Notes: generated from the sequence alone by a model not told the origin. A stretch of 47,915 nucleotides of DNA from Burkholderiales bacterium (GCA_016195825.1 JACPYV010000145.1:1-47915), one strand, 5' to 3'. Positions 1-9,006 are shown, counted from the stretch's first letter. Numbers and translations are program-made.

Positions 1-2
1 CC

Positions 3-1256
3 ACCTACGTGGCCGAGCATGCGCCGCACGGCAAGCGTGGGGCCTACACCTCGTGGATCCAGACCACCGCGACGCTGGGCCTGTTCCTGTCGCTGATGGT
101 CATTCTGGGCACCCGCACGGCGCTGGGCGAGAAGGACTTCGGCGAATGGGGCTGGCGCGTGCCGTTCATCGTCTCCATCCTGCTGCTGGGCATCTCGGTG
201 TGGATTCGTCTGTCCATGAACGAGTCGCCCGCCTTCCAGAAGATGAAGGCCGAGGGCAAGACCTCCAAGGCGCCGCTGTCCGAGTCGTTCGGCCAGTGGA
301 AGAACCTGAAGATCGTGCTGCTGGCCCTCTTCGGCTTGGTGGCCGGCCAGGGTGTGGTCTGGTACTCCGGCCAGTTCTACGCGCTGTTCTTCCTGACGTC
401 GGTGCTCAAGGTTGACCAAGCCAGCGCCAACATCTGGATCGCGATCTCGCTGATGCTGGGCACGCCGTTCTTCGTCATCTTCGGCACGCTGTCGGACAAG
501 ATCGGTCGCAAGCCCATCATCATGGCTGGCCTGCTGCTCGCCGCGCTGACGTACTTTCCGCTGTTCAAGGCGCTGACCTCTGCGGCCAACCCGGACCTTG
601 CCAAGGCCCAGGAGACCGCCAAGGTCACGCTGACGACCAACATGGCCAGTTGCTCCTTCCAGGGCAGCCCGCTGGCGCGTGAGGTGGACTTCACCAGCGC
701 CTGCGACATCGCCAAGCGCGCGCTGGCCGTGTCGTCGGCCAGCTCCGAGACCGTGGAAGCTGCTGCAGGTGCGCCGACCATCGTGCGCGTCGGCGACAAG
801 GAAATCCAGGTTCCCACGGCCACCAAGCTGACCGAGCACAAGTTCGACGAGGCCAGCACCAAGGCCATCGCCGGCTTCAAGAAGGAGTTGGCCGAGGCAA
901 TGAAGGCCGCCGGCTACCCGGCCAAGGCCGACCCGGCCAAGGTCAACGTGCCGATGGTCATCGGCATCCTGTTCGTGCTGGTGCTGTACGTGACCATGGT
1001 CTATGGCCCGATCGCGGCCATGCTGGTGGAGATGTTCCCGACCCGCATCCGCTACACGTCGATGAGCCTGCCGTACCACATCGGCAACGGCTGGTTTGGC
1101 GGCCTGCTGCCTTCCATCACCTTCGCGATGGTGGCGCAGAACGGCAACATCTATCACGGCCTGTGGTACCCCATCGTCATCGCGGCGGTGACCTTCGTCA
1201 TCGGCGTGCTGTTCGTGCGCGAGACCAAGGACGTGGACATCTACGCCAAGGACTGA
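3..1256 (+). CDS. MFS transporter, metabolite:H+ symporter (MHS) family, 3' part
   Basis: This is the C-terminal part of an inner-membrane proton symporter. The reading frame is open to the left edge (it reads T-Y-V-A-E-H from base 3), so the true start lies outside the window. Hydrophobic segments alternate with the MFS loop motif LSDKIGRKP near residue 161 of the visible part, and the sequence AEHAPHGKRGAYTSWIQ is typical of the MHS group (ProP, ShiA, KgtP-like carriers of organic acids or osmolytes). It has an unusual insert of about 120 hydrophilic residues (about 191-314 of the visible part, with two cysteines near 215 and 232) between TM9 and TM10, on the side predicted to be periplasmic. 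The substrate cannot be read from the sequence. A strong terminator follows at 1343-1368. Confidence 0.85.
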   Translation, partial: TYVAEHAPHGKRGAYTSWIQTTATLGLFLSLMVILGTRTALGEKDFGEWGWRVPFIVSILLLGISVWIRLSMNESPAFQKMKAEGKTSKAPLSESFGQWKNLKIVLLALFGLVAGQGVVWYSGQFYALFFLTSVLKVDQASANIWIAISLMLGTPFFVIFGTLSDKIGRKPIIMAGLLLAALTYFPLFKALTSAANPDLAKAQETAKVTLTTNMASCSFQGSPLAREVDFTSACDIAKRALAVSSASSETVEAAAGAPTIVRVGDKEIQVPTATKLTEHKFDEASTKAIAGFKKELAEAMKAAGYPAKADPAKVNVPMVIGILFVLVLYVTMVYGPIAAMLVEMFPTRIRYTSMSLPYHIGNGWFGGLLPSITFAMVAQNGNIYHGLWYPIVIAAVTFVIGVLFVRETKDVDIYAKD

Positions 1257-1342
1257 ACCTGGACCGAGGACAGGCCCTGAGGCTTGTCCAAGGCCGGTTG
1301 AAGGCCATGCGGCATGCAAGCCGCTTGGCGTGAGACTCGAAA

Positions 1343-1368
1343 AAGGGGCCGGCGCTTGCCGGCCCCTT
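1343..1368 (+). terminator. Rho-independent terminator after the MHS transporter
   Basis: An 11-bp perfect stem (AAGGGGCCGGC paired with GCCGGCCCCTT) closes on a GCTT loop. It is preceded by A residues and followed by a short T-rich stretch. It separates the MHS transporter from the lacI-type gene and argues against any start of that gene upstream of it. Confidence 0.75.
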
Positions 1369-1427
1369 GCTTTGCCCGGGATTGCCTCTGCTTGTCGACC
1401 GCGCCCCGCCCTGCGAGGATGCCAGCG

Positions 1428-2495
1428 ATGTCCAAGCCCAAAGAACCCCTAGACCCTGCCGCTGGCAGCGCCAGCGATCAGCGGCGGCTGCAGATGGTCG
1501 ACATTGCGCGGCTGGCCGGCGTGTCGGTGTCCACCGTGTCGCGGGCGCTGAACGGCAGTGAACTCGTCAACGCCGAGACCCGTCAGCGCGTCGCCGAACT
1601 GGCGCGGTCGCTGAACTACTCGATCAACTTTGGCGCGCGCAACCTGCGGCTGCAGGAGAACAAGACGGTCGCCGTGGTCGTGCCGTTCGATGCCCGGTCG
1701 CGCCAGCACATCTCCGACCCCTTCTTCCTGTCCATCGTCGGCTCCATTGCCGACGCGCTGACCGATCGCGGCTATGACATGCTGCTGTCGCGGGTCGACG
1801 CCGAGCACCTGGACTTGGCCGCGCACTGGTTCGATTCCGGCAAGGCCATCGGCGTGGTCCTGATCGGCCAGTGGCGCCACCACGACCAGCTTAACGAGAT
1901 GGCCGCACGCAAGCTGCCGCTGGTGGTCTGGGGTGGCGAGATGCCTCAGCAGCTGTACTGCAGCGTGGGTGGCGACAACGTGCTGGGCGGCACGCTCGCT
2001 ACTCGTCACCTGCTGCAGCTGGGCCGCAAGCGCATCGCCTTCGTTGGCGACGCCAACCTGCCCGAAGTCTGGCTGCGTCGCCAGGGCTATGCGCAGGCGC
2101 TGCGCGAGGCTGGGCTGGCCGTGGACCCGGCCCTGGAGCTACCCGCGCCGTTCGAGCCCGGCGTGGCCACCGGTGTGCTGCGCGACTTCTGCGCCGCGCG
2201 GCGCGACTTCGACGCCGTCGTCTGCTGCAGTGACGTGCTGGCCCTGCTGACCATCCAGGCGTTGCGTGCCGTGGGCCGCAGCGTGCCTGGTGATGTGGCG
2301 CTGGTCGGCTACGACGACATGCCGCTCGCCGCCTACTGCGACCCGCCGCTGACGACGGTGCATCAGCCCGTGGCAGAGGCGGGTACCGAACTGGTCGAGG
2401 CGCTGCTGGGCCAACTGCGTGGCGAACGCGCGGGCCCGCGCACCATGCCGGTCTACCTGAAGCTGCGCGGCAGCGCGCCCGACGCCGCACTCTGA
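1428..2495 (+). CDS. LacI-family transcriptional repressor of the sucrose locus
   Basis: This is a DNA-binding repressor of about 355 residues. An N-terminal helix-turn-helix (MVDIARLAGVSVSTVSRAL, residues about 22-41) is followed by a hinge and a periplasmic-binding-like effector domain. The ATG at 1428 is chosen because GAGG at 1415-1418 lies 9 bases upstream; an in-frame ATG at 1419 is possible, and longer versions would run through the terminator at 1343-1368. It lies directly upstream of a receptor gene whose control region holds a perfect LacI-type palindrome (2613-2628), so it most likely controls the receptor/fructokinase/permease/phosphorylase operon, as SuxR does in Xanthomonas. The effector (sucrose, fructose or a phosphate ester) is inferred only. 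Confidence 0.9.
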   Translation: MSKPKEPLDPAAGSASDQRRLQMVDIARLAGVSVSTVSRALNGSELVNAETRQRVAELARSLNYSINFGARNLRLQENKTVAVVVPFDARSRQHISDPFFLSIVGSIADALTDRGYDMLLSRVDAEHLDLAAHWFDSGKAIGVVLIGQWRHHDQLNEMAARKLPLVVWGGEMPQQLYCSVGGDNVLGGTLATRHLLQLGRKRIAFVGDANLPEVWLRRQGYAQALREAGLAVDPALELPAPFEPGVATGVLRDFCAARRDFDAVVCCSDVLALLTIQALRAVGRSVPGDVALVGYDDMPLAAYCDPPLTTVHQPVAEAGTELVEALLGQLRGERAGPRTMPVYLKLRGSAPDAAL

Positions 2496-2526
2496 CCGTC
2501 GCACTGTGGCGTGGTACAGGTCAAGT

Positions 2527-2541
2527 ACGCCAACTTGGCGT
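2527..2541. repeat. Short inverted repeat after the lacI-type gene
   Basis: ACGCCAA and TTGGCGT are perfect inverted arms separated by a single C. The arms are too close to form an ideal terminator hairpin and there is no T tract, so this may be a second protein-binding site in the 236-bp region between repressor and receptor, or chance. Confidence 0.35.
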
Positions 2542-2612
2542 CGGCTGCTCTTCGTTTCCAACGTTCCTGGTTTTTCTGATAAATCGCTTAGCAAATAGGG
2601 ACTTCTACTAAA

Positions 2613-2628
2613 TTGCAATCGATTGCAA
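2613..2628. promoter_or_regulatory. LacI-family operator upstream of the sucrose TonB receptor
   Basis: TTGCAATCGATTGCAA is a perfect 16-bp palindrome centred on CG, the hallmark of LacI/GalR-family operators. It lies about 104 bases upstream of the receptor start and 118 bases downstream of the repressor gene. It sits in the most AT-rich part of the gap, where a promoter is expected; no convincing -35/-10 pair is claimed. Confidence 0.8.
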
Positions 2629-2731
2629 AACAATCTGATGGCACGCAGAATGGCGGCACGGATCGGCGCTCCATGCGCCCGGCCCGCCCGCCTCGCAGAA
2701 GGCGCCCGCATACCGACAACCGGAGACAGAC

Positions 2732-5047
2732 ATGCCTAGTTCTCGCCCGAGCGCCTTGCGCTCGCATCGTTGCCCCTCATCCCAACCCCTGGCGGCAGCC
2801 GTCGCCCTCGCGCTAATGAGCGCGGCCACCCAGGCCCAGCAGGCCGCCGCCGACGCCGGCGACGGCCTCAAGCTTGACGCCGTTGTCGTCACCGGCAGCT
2901 CGACGGCCAAGTCCAAGATGCGTTCCAGCGTCGCGATTTCGACAATCGAGAGCGAAGGCGTCACGGCTGTCACCGCGGCCAGCGCGACCGACGTGCTGCG
3001 CGCCGTGCCCGGCATCCGCGCCGAGGCCAGCGGCGGTGAGTCCAACGCCAACGTGGCCGTGCGCGGCATCCCGGTCTCGGCCGGTGGCGCGCGCTACATC
3101 CAGTTCCAGGAGGACGGCCTGCCGCTGCTGCAGTTCGGCGACATCGCCTTCGCTACGCCCGACACCTGGCTGCGCGCTGACGCTGGCTTCGAGCGCCTGG
3201 AAGTCGTGCGCGGCGGCTCGGCTGCACTGCTGGCCACCGGCGCGCCGGGCGGCATCATCAACTTCATCAGCAAGACCGGGCTGGAGCAGGGCGGCAGCAT
3301 CCAGCTCACCAAGGGCCTCGACTTCGACCAGACCCGCGTCGACATCGGCTACGGCGGCCGCCTGGCGCCCAAGACGCGCTTCTTCATTGGCGGCTTCTAC
3401 CGCGTGGGCGACGGCGGGCGCAAGGGCGCGGACGGCACCGAGAACGGCGGCCAGGTGCGCGGCAACGTGACCTTCGAGCTGCAGGGCAAGAGCTTCGTGC
3501 GCTTCAGCTTCAAGCACCTGGACGACCACACCCCGACCTTCATGCCCACGCCGGTCAAGTACGTTGGCGGCAGCATCCAGCAGCTCCCCGGCCTGGATCC
3601 GCGCCGCTCGGCCTTCTACGACGCCGCCTGGCCGCTGGACAACACGCTGACCAACACCAACGGCCGCGCGACCAGCAACATTCGTGACGGCCTGTCCGCC
3701 AAGAGTGACGCGTTCGGCGCCGAGCTGGACGTGGATGCGGGTGGCGGCTTCCGGCTGCAGAACAAGTTCGCGTGGAGCAAGAACTCCGGCCGCTTCATCG
3801 GCATCTTCCCTGGCGATGACGTGTCCGCCGCGCCGGCAGGCACCACCATCGCCACAGGCCCCGGCGCTGGTACGGCCTACACGGGCAACAAGTTCACCGC
3901 CGTCGTCTTCAACACCAAGGTCGACAACGCCGGCCTGATGGCCAACGACCTGAAGTTCTCGCGCGACTTCGACCTTGGCGGCGCTGCCCGGATCAGCGCC
4001 GTGGCCGGCCTGTATACCTCGGTGCAGAAGCTGGACCTGACGTGGAACTTCAACCAGTACTCGCTGTCCGCCGATCAGGATGGCGCCCGCGTGCTGAACG
4101 TGCCCGGCGTCGTCAACGGTTCGCCGGGCTTCGGCGGATGCTGCAGCAACACGCAGGACAGCAAGTACACGACCAACGCACCTTACCTCGTGCTGAACCT
4201 GGAGTCCGGTGCGCTGTCGGCCGACGTTGGCCTGCGCCGCGACAACCAGAAGGCCAGTGGCGCCTACTACCAGTCCAACGCCGGCCTGGCCTATGACCTG
4301 ACCAAGCCCAACGCGATCGACTACGACTTTGGCCGCACCTCCTACTCGCTGGGTGGCAACTACGCGCTCAACAAGGACTTTTCCGTGTTCGCGCGCTACT
4401 CCGACGGCGCCGCCTACAACGCCGACCGCATCACGTTCTTCAACAACCCCAACCTCGTCAACGGCAAGAGCCCGACCATCCCGACCAACAAGGTCAGGCA
4501 GGCCGAAGCCGGCATCAAGGTCCGCGGTGGCGGCATGAGCCTGTTCGCCACGCTGTTCCACGCCAAGACTGACGAGGTCAACGTTGACGTGACGACCAGT
4601 CCCATCGTCGCGAAGGCCAACAGCTACCGCAGCAACGGCCTGGAGCTGGAGGGGGCGGCCCGCTTCGGTGTCGTCAACCTGCTCGGCGGCCTGACCTACA
4701 CCGATGCCAAGCAGGCCGATGGCCGGGCGCCCAAGCGCCAGGCTAAGGTGGTCTACCAACTGACGCCGACTGTCAATCTCAGCGATGCACTGACCTTCGG
4801 CGTGGGCATCGTCGGTACCACCAAGAGCTTGGACGACGGCCCCACCGGCCCGCTGACCATCACGCTGCCGGCCTACACCGTCGTCAACGCGTTCGCCAGC
4901 TACGCGCTCACCGACAAGGCGACGCTCTCGCTGGCGGCCAACAATCTGCTTAACGAGCTGGCGTACACCGAGAGCAACGACGGCCGCGGCGCCGCGCGGG
5001 CGTACACGGGGCGCACGGTTAAGGCCTCGCTTCGGTACAGCTTCTGA
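2732..5047 (+). CDS. TonB-dependent outer-membrane receptor, sucrose locus
   Basis: This 771-residue outer-membrane receptor is predicted to import a sugar, most likely sucrose, using TonB energy. The N-terminus is a signal peptide ending near AATQAQQ (about residue 36). A probable TonB-box/plug entry (LDAVVVTGS) follows, then a plug domain (VLRAVPGIRAEASGG, LEVVRGGSAALLATGAPGG) and a beta-barrel ending in the classical C-terminal aromatic (LRYSF). The ATG at 2732 is preceded by GGAGA at 2722-2726. It is the first gene of an operon, with the fructokinase only 10 bases downstream, and probably transcribed from the operator-controlled promoter near 2613. Specificity is inferred from the downstream sucrose enzymes, as for SuxA of Xanthomonas. 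Confidence 0.9.
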   Translation: MPSSRPSALRSHRCPSSQPLAAAVALALMSAATQAQQAAADAGDGLKLDAVVVTGSSTAKSKMRSSVAISTIESEGVTAVTAASATDVLRAVPGIRAEASGGESNANVAVRGIPVSAGGARYIQFQEDGLPLLQFGDIAFATPDTWLRADAGFERLEVVRGGSAALLATGAPGGIINFISKTGLEQGGSIQLTKGLDFDQTRVDIGYGGRLAPKTRFFIGGFYRVGDGGRKGADGTENGGQVRGNVTFELQGKSFVRFSFKHLDDHTPTFMPTPVKYVGGSIQQLPGLDPRRSAFYDAAWPLDNTLTNTNGRATSNIRDGLSAKSDAFGAELDVDAGGGFRLQNKFAWSKNSGRFIGIFPGDDVSAAPAGTTIATGPGAGTAYTGNKFTAVVFNTKVDNAGLMANDLKFSRDFDLGGAARISAVAGLYTSVQKLDLTWNFNQYSLSADQDGARVLNVPGVVNGSPGFGGCCSNTQDSKYTTNAPYLVLNLESGALSADVGLRRDNQKASGAYYQSNAGLAYDLTKPNAIDYDFGRTSYSLGGNYALNKDFSVFARYSDGAAYNADRITFFNNPNLVNGKSPTIPTNKVRQAEAGIKVRGGGMSLFATLFHAKTDEVNVDVTTSPIVAKANSYRSNGLELEGAARFGVVNLLGGLTYTDAKQADGRAPKRQAKVVYQLTPTVNLSDALTFGVGIVGTTKSLDDGPTGPLTITLPAYTVVNAFASYALTDKATLSLAANNLLNELAYTESNDGRGAARAYTGRTVKASLRYSF

Positions 5048-5057
5048 AGCCCCGGCC

Positions 5058-5954
5058 ATGATGCCCATCCTCGTGCTCGGTGAGGCCTTGGTGGACGAGT
5101 TCCACGACGGGCCGGTCGCCGGCGGCGCGCCGTTCAACGTGGCGCGCTCGCTGGCCGGTCTCGGTGTGCCGGTACGCTTCGTAAGCCGCATCGGCGCGGG
5201 CGACGCGGCCGGTCGCCTGGTGCTGGACAGCGCCGCGCGCTTCGGCCTTGCGGTGGATCACATCCAGCGCGACTTGGCCCACGCTACCGGCCGCGTCAGC
5301 GTGCACGAGGACGCGGGTGGTCATCGCTTCGAGATCCATGCCGACGCGGCCTGGGACCATCTCGAGGTGCCCGCCGCAGTGCATGCCGGAATCCTCTACT
5401 TCGGCAGCCTCGCCCAGCGCCACCCGGCGGCACGCGCGGCCATCCGCACCGCTGTCAAGCGCGCCTCGGGCTCGCGCCTGCTGGACCTCAACCAGCGCCC
5501 CGGTACCGACACGCCCGAGCTGGCTGCCGAATCGCTGATGCTGGCCGACTGGGTCAAGCTCAACGAGGACGAACTCGACCGCCTGCTCAGCTGGTTCGGG
5601 CCCAGCCTGCCGGACCTGATGGCACGCTTCGCGCTGCAGCGGCTGGTGCTCACGCGCGGCGCGGCCGGCTATGCGCTGTACGGCCAGCAGGGCCGGCTAC
5701 TGGCCAGCGGGGAGGGCGTGGCGCAGCCCCATGTCCTCGACAGTGTCGGTGCCGGCGACGGCTTCACTGCCATGCTGCTCGCGGGGCTGTCGCTGCATCG
5801 AGACCTGGGCGCAACCCTGAGCCTTGCCAATCGCTACGCCGCGATGATCTGCGGTGTGCGTGGCCCGCTGCCCGATCTCTCGGTCGATCCGGCGGCACTG
5901 GCGCCCTGGCGCGAGGCACTGCTCGCGCTGCCCGAACTGGATGGTCAACCATGA
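5058..5954 (+). CDS. Fructokinase, PfkB/ribokinase family
   Basis: This cytoplasmic sugar kinase of 298 residues probably phosphorylates fructose with ATP. The N-terminal PfkB signature is visible as GGAPFNVARSLAGLG (about residues 22-36). The C-terminal signature DSVGAGDGFTAML contains the catalytic Asp of GAGD. The start may be either of two adjacent ATGs (5058 or 5061). It sits between the receptor and the sucrose permease, and its stop overlaps the permease ATG by four bases. The context (sucrose phosphorylase releases free fructose) makes fructokinase more likely than ribokinase or another PfkB kinase. Confidence 0.88.
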   Translation: MMPILVLGEALVDEFHDGPVAGGAPFNVARSLAGLGVPVRFVSRIGAGDAAGRLVLDSAARFGLAVDHIQRDLAHATGRVSVHEDAGGHRFEIHADAAWDHLEVPAAVHAGILYFGSLAQRHPAARAAIRTAVKRASGSRLLDLNQRPGTDTPELAAESLMLADWVKLNEDELDRLLSWFGPSLPDLMARFALQRLVLTRGAAGYALYGQQGRLLASGEGVAQPHVLDSVGAGDGFTAMLLAGLSLHRDLGATLSLANRYAAMICGVRGPLPDLSVDPAALAPWREALLALPELDGQP

Positions 5955-7263
5955 GCTTCATGATGGACAAACCCCGCCTGTCGGCGAGCCAGATCGTGAA
6001 CATGAATGTCGGCTTCCTCGGCATCCAGTTCAGCTTCGGCTTGCAGCAGGCCAACATGAGCCCGATCTACCAGATGCTGGGCGCCGAGGGAAAGGACCTT
6101 CCCTACCTGTGGCTGGCGGGGCCTATAACGGGCTTGCTGGTGCAGCCCTTCATCGGCGCGATGAGCGACCGCACCACCCACCGCTTGGGCCGGCGCACGC
6201 CTTACTTTCTTATCGGCGCGCTGATCTGCTCGCTGGGCCTGCTGCTGATGCCCTTCAGCCCGGCCCTGTGGTTCGCGGCCGGCCTGCTGTGGATCCTGGA
6301 TGCAGCCAACAACGTGACCATGGAGCCTTACCGCGCCTACGTCAGCGACCGGCTGCGCGAGGAGCAGCACGCCAGCGGCTTCCTCACGCAGGCCTCCTTC
6401 ACGGGCCTCGCGCAGACGCTGGCCTACCTGACGCCCAGCCTGCTCGTCGCCTTTGGCATGAACAAGGATGCGCTGGGGGCCAACGGCATCCCGGTGGTGA
6501 CGACGCTGGCCTTCGGCGTCGGCGCGCTGCTGTCCTTCACGACAGTGTGGTGGTCCATCCGCAAGGTGCCGGAGCTGCCGCTTCCGGCGGACGAGATTGC
6601 CCGCCTGCGCGCGCTGCCGCGCGGCGTCGGGCCGGCGCTGGCCGAGATCTGGGCCGCGCTGCGCGACATGCCGCTCACGATGCGGCGGCTGTGGTGGATG
6701 GCGCTTTTCCAGTGGTACGGGATGATGTGCTACTGGATCTACATCGTGCCCACGCTGGCGGCCACCGTCTTCGGCACCGACGACCCTCACGCCGCCGGTT
6801 TTCGTGACGCCGCGCTGCTGAACGGGCAGGTCGGTGGCTTCTACAACGCCGTCGCCTTCGTCGCCGCCTTCGCGATGCTGCCGTTCACCCGGCGCTTCGG
6901 CGCGAAATGGGTGCACGCCTTCGCGCTGGCCTGTGCGGCGGCCGGCATGTGGGCGCTGCCTGGCATCCACGACAGGAGCTGGCTATTCCTGCCCATGGTC
7001 GGCATCGGCCTGGCCTGGGGCTCCATCATGGGCAACCGTATGTGCTGCTGGCCGGCAGCATCCCGCCCGAGCGCGCCGGGGTCTACATGGGCATCTTCAA
7101 CATGTTCATCGTCATTCCCATGCTGATCCAGGCGGTCACGCTGCCCCTGCTCTACGACGGGCTGCTGGGCGGTCGCCCCGAGAACGTCATCCGCCTGGCC
7201 GGCGTGCTGCTGGCCCTGGCCGCCATCTGCGTGCTGCGCGTTCGCCCCGAGACCTCATCATGA
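5951..7263 (+). pseudogene. Sucrose-type MFS permease, frameshifted near 7036
   Basis: This gene encodes an inner-membrane sugar:cation symporter related to bacterial SuxC and the plant SUT/SLC45 group: [19 protein letters not shown] and [14 protein letters not shown] occur near residues 57-95. The first frame reads normally through GSIMGN (residue 362) and then becomes nonsense, stopping at 7126. The adjacent frame continues the family sequence (PYVLLAGSIPPERAGVYMG...) to a TGA at 7261-7263. One missing C in the CC at 7036-7037 explains the break; the restored protein would have 437 residues. The restored stop overlaps the sucrose phosphorylase ATG by four bases, so the operon layout is intact. 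It may be a sequencing or assembly error or a true recent mutation. Confidence 0.85.
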
Positions 7264-8753
7264 AAAATCAAGTCCAGCTCATCACCTACGTCGACCGCCT
7301 CGGCGGCCAGCGCGACGGCGCCGACCTGGCACGGCTCAAGCGCCTGCTGTCCGAGCCTGGCTCGCCGCTGGCCGGCGTGTTCGGCGGCGTGCACCTGCTG
7401 CCCTTCTTCCACGCCATCGACGGCGCAGACGCGGGCTTCGATCCCATCGATCACACGCAGGTCGACCCGCGCTTGGGGCATTGGGGCGATGTGAAGGCGT
7501 TGACGGAGGAGCTGGACGTGATGGCCGACGTCATCGTCAACCACATGTCCAGCGAGTCGCCGCAGTTCGTCGACTACTCCGAGAAGGGCGAGGCCTCGGC
7601 CTATGCCGGCCTCTTCCTGACGCTGGACGCGGTGTTCCCCGGTGGTGCCAGCGAGCGTGACCTGTTGGCCGTCTACCGCCCACGCCCGGGCCTGCCGCTG
7701 ACCTATGCCGCGCTGAGGAACGGCGAACGCCGCATCCTGTGGACCACCTTCACGGCCGCGCAGATCGACATCGCCGTGCGCCATCCGCAAGGCCGCGCCT
7801 ATCTCGCCAGCATCTTGCAGACCTTCGCCGCCAACGGCATCCGCATGGTGCGGCTGGACGCGGTCGGCTACGCCATCAAGAAGGCTGGTGCCAGCTGCTT
7901 CATGATGCCGGAGACCTTCGATTTCATCGCCGAGTTCGCTGGCGAGGCGAGGGCGTTGGGCATCGAGGTGCTGGTCGAGATCCACGCCTACCACCAGCGC
8001 CAGATCGACATCGCCGCCAAGGTCGACTGGGTCTACGACTTCGCGCTGCCGCCGCTGGTGCTGCATGCCTTCAGCTTCAAGACCGCCACGGCGCTGAAGC
8101 GCTGGATCGCGATCCGCCCGAACAACGCGCTGACCGTGCTGGACACCCACGACGGTATTGGCATCATCGACATTGGCGCCGACGCCAGTGACCGCGCGGC
8201 CCACCCCGGCCTCGTGCCGCCCGAGGAGCTGGACGCGCTGGTGGAGCGCATCCACGCAGCAAGCGGCGGACAGAGTCGGCTGGCCACTGGTGCAGCCGCC
8301 AGCAACCTGGACCTCTACCAGGTCAACTGCACCTTCTTCGACGCCATGGGCCGCGACGAGACGGCCTATCTGCTGGCCCGCGCCCTCCAGTTCTTCCTGC
8401 CTGGCGTGCCGCAGGTCTACTACGTCGGTCTGCTGGCCGGCCACAACGACATGGACCTGCTCGCGCGCAGCCAGGTCGGGCGCGACATCAACCGCCACTT
8501 CTACGGCGAGGACGAGATCGCGCAGGACTGCGAGCGGCCGGTGGTGCGCCGACTCGTCGAGCTGATCCGGCTGCGCAACCACCACCCGGCCTTCGGCGGC
8601 ACGTTCAGCGTCGAGGCCAGCAGCGACCACGAGCTGCGCCTGCGCTGGCAGCACGGCTCCGAGTGGGCGTCGCTGAGCGTGAACTTCGCCAGCTTGGCCC
8701 ACGAGCTGAACCACAGCACCGATGGCGGTGCCCAGCGCTTCGCCTTCAGTTGA
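7260..8753 (+). CDS. Sucrose phosphorylase (GH13, subfamily 18)
   Basis: This cytoplasmic enzyme of 497 residues splits sucrose with phosphate into alpha-glucose 1-phosphate and fructose, saving the ATP otherwise used on glucose. GH13 regions are clear: ADVIVNHMS (89-97), RMVRLDAVGY with nucleophile Asp200, VLVEIH with acid/base Glu240, and LDTHDGIG with the transition-state Asp298. The spacing matches the Bifidobacterium enzyme with a constant offset of eight. The tail (AATGAAASNLDLYQVN-like, FFLPGVPQVYYVGLLAG) is also diagnostic. The ATG at 7260 overlaps the permease stop; the open frame upstream is shadow. Related activities of the subfamily (sucrose 6'-phosphate or glucosylglycerate phosphorylase) are less likely without a PTS and with a fructokinase in the operon. 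Confidence 0.92.
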   Translation: MKNQVQLITYVDRLGGQRDGADLARLKRLLSEPGSPLAGVFGGVHLLPFFHAIDGADAGFDPIDHTQVDPRLGHWGDVKALTEELDVMADVIVNHMSSESPQFVDYSEKGEASAYAGLFLTLDAVFPGGASERDLLAVYRPRPGLPLTYAALRNGERRILWTTFTAAQIDIAVRHPQGRAYLASILQTFAANGIRMVRLDAVGYAIKKAGASCFMMPETFDFIAEFAGEARALGIEVLVEIHAYHQRQIDIAAKVDWVYDFALPPLVLHAFSFKTATALKRWIAIRPNNALTVLDTHDGIGIIDIGADASDRAAHPGLVPPEELDALVERIHAASGGQSRLATGAAASNLDLYQVNCTFFDAMGRDETAYLLARALQFFLPGVPQVYYVGLLAGHNDMDLLARSQVGRDINRHFYGEDEIAQDCERPVVRRLVELIRLRNHHPAFGGTFSVEASSDHELRLRWQHGSEWASLSVNFASLAHELNHSTDGGAQRFAFS

Positions 8754-8808
8754 GCGTCAGCCTGGGTGCGCAGAATTCAGGCCAGTTCAACTTAACGGAG
8801 TGATGGTC

Positions 8809-9006
8809 ATGTGGAAGCTGGTCGTGGGTTTTGCCGTGTTTGCAGCGCTGGCGCTGTTCATCCTGATGAAGAGCGGCGGCAACATCGACATGGGCGGCGA
8901 GAAGCATGACGTGACTGCGGCGCACGAGCCTGCAGCTTCCGCTGCCGTCGATGCTGCGGCGTCCGCAGCATCGGCCGCGCTGCCCGCCGTCGCTGCCTCG
9001 CAGTGA
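8809..9006 (+). CDS. Small single-pass membrane protein, unknown function
   Basis: A 65-residue protein begins MWKLVVGFAVFAALALFIL, one transmembrane helix at the N-terminus, followed by a short polar part and an Ala-rich tail (EPAASAAVDAAASAASAAL). The ATG at 8809 is preferred because GGAG at 8797-8800 is 8 bases upstream; the ATG at 8803 is too close to it. It lies 55 bases after sucrose phosphorylase and ends convergent with the sensor kinase. Its role is unknown and its link to the sucrose operon is only positional. Confidence 0.6.
   Translation: MWKLVVGFAVFAALALFILMKSGGNIDMGGEKHDVTAAHEPAASAAVDAAASAASAALPAVAASQ

Noticed and set aside
1314..1427. Longer N-terminus for the LacI-type repressor
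   Set aside because: It would read through the terminator at 1343-1368, and the added residues are unlike any LacI protein; the ATG at 1428 has a ribosome site.
2813..5191. 792-codon open frame antisense to the sucrose TonB receptor
   Set aside because: It mirrors the real receptor gene. High GC keeps the opposite strand free of stops; the translation is rich in Val, Gly, Arg and Ala with no motifs or ribosome site.
6834..7259. Extended N-terminus of sucrose phosphorylase
   Set aside because: This stretch is a shadow of the permease 3' part; the family N-terminus begins at the ATG at 7260, which overlaps the permease stop.
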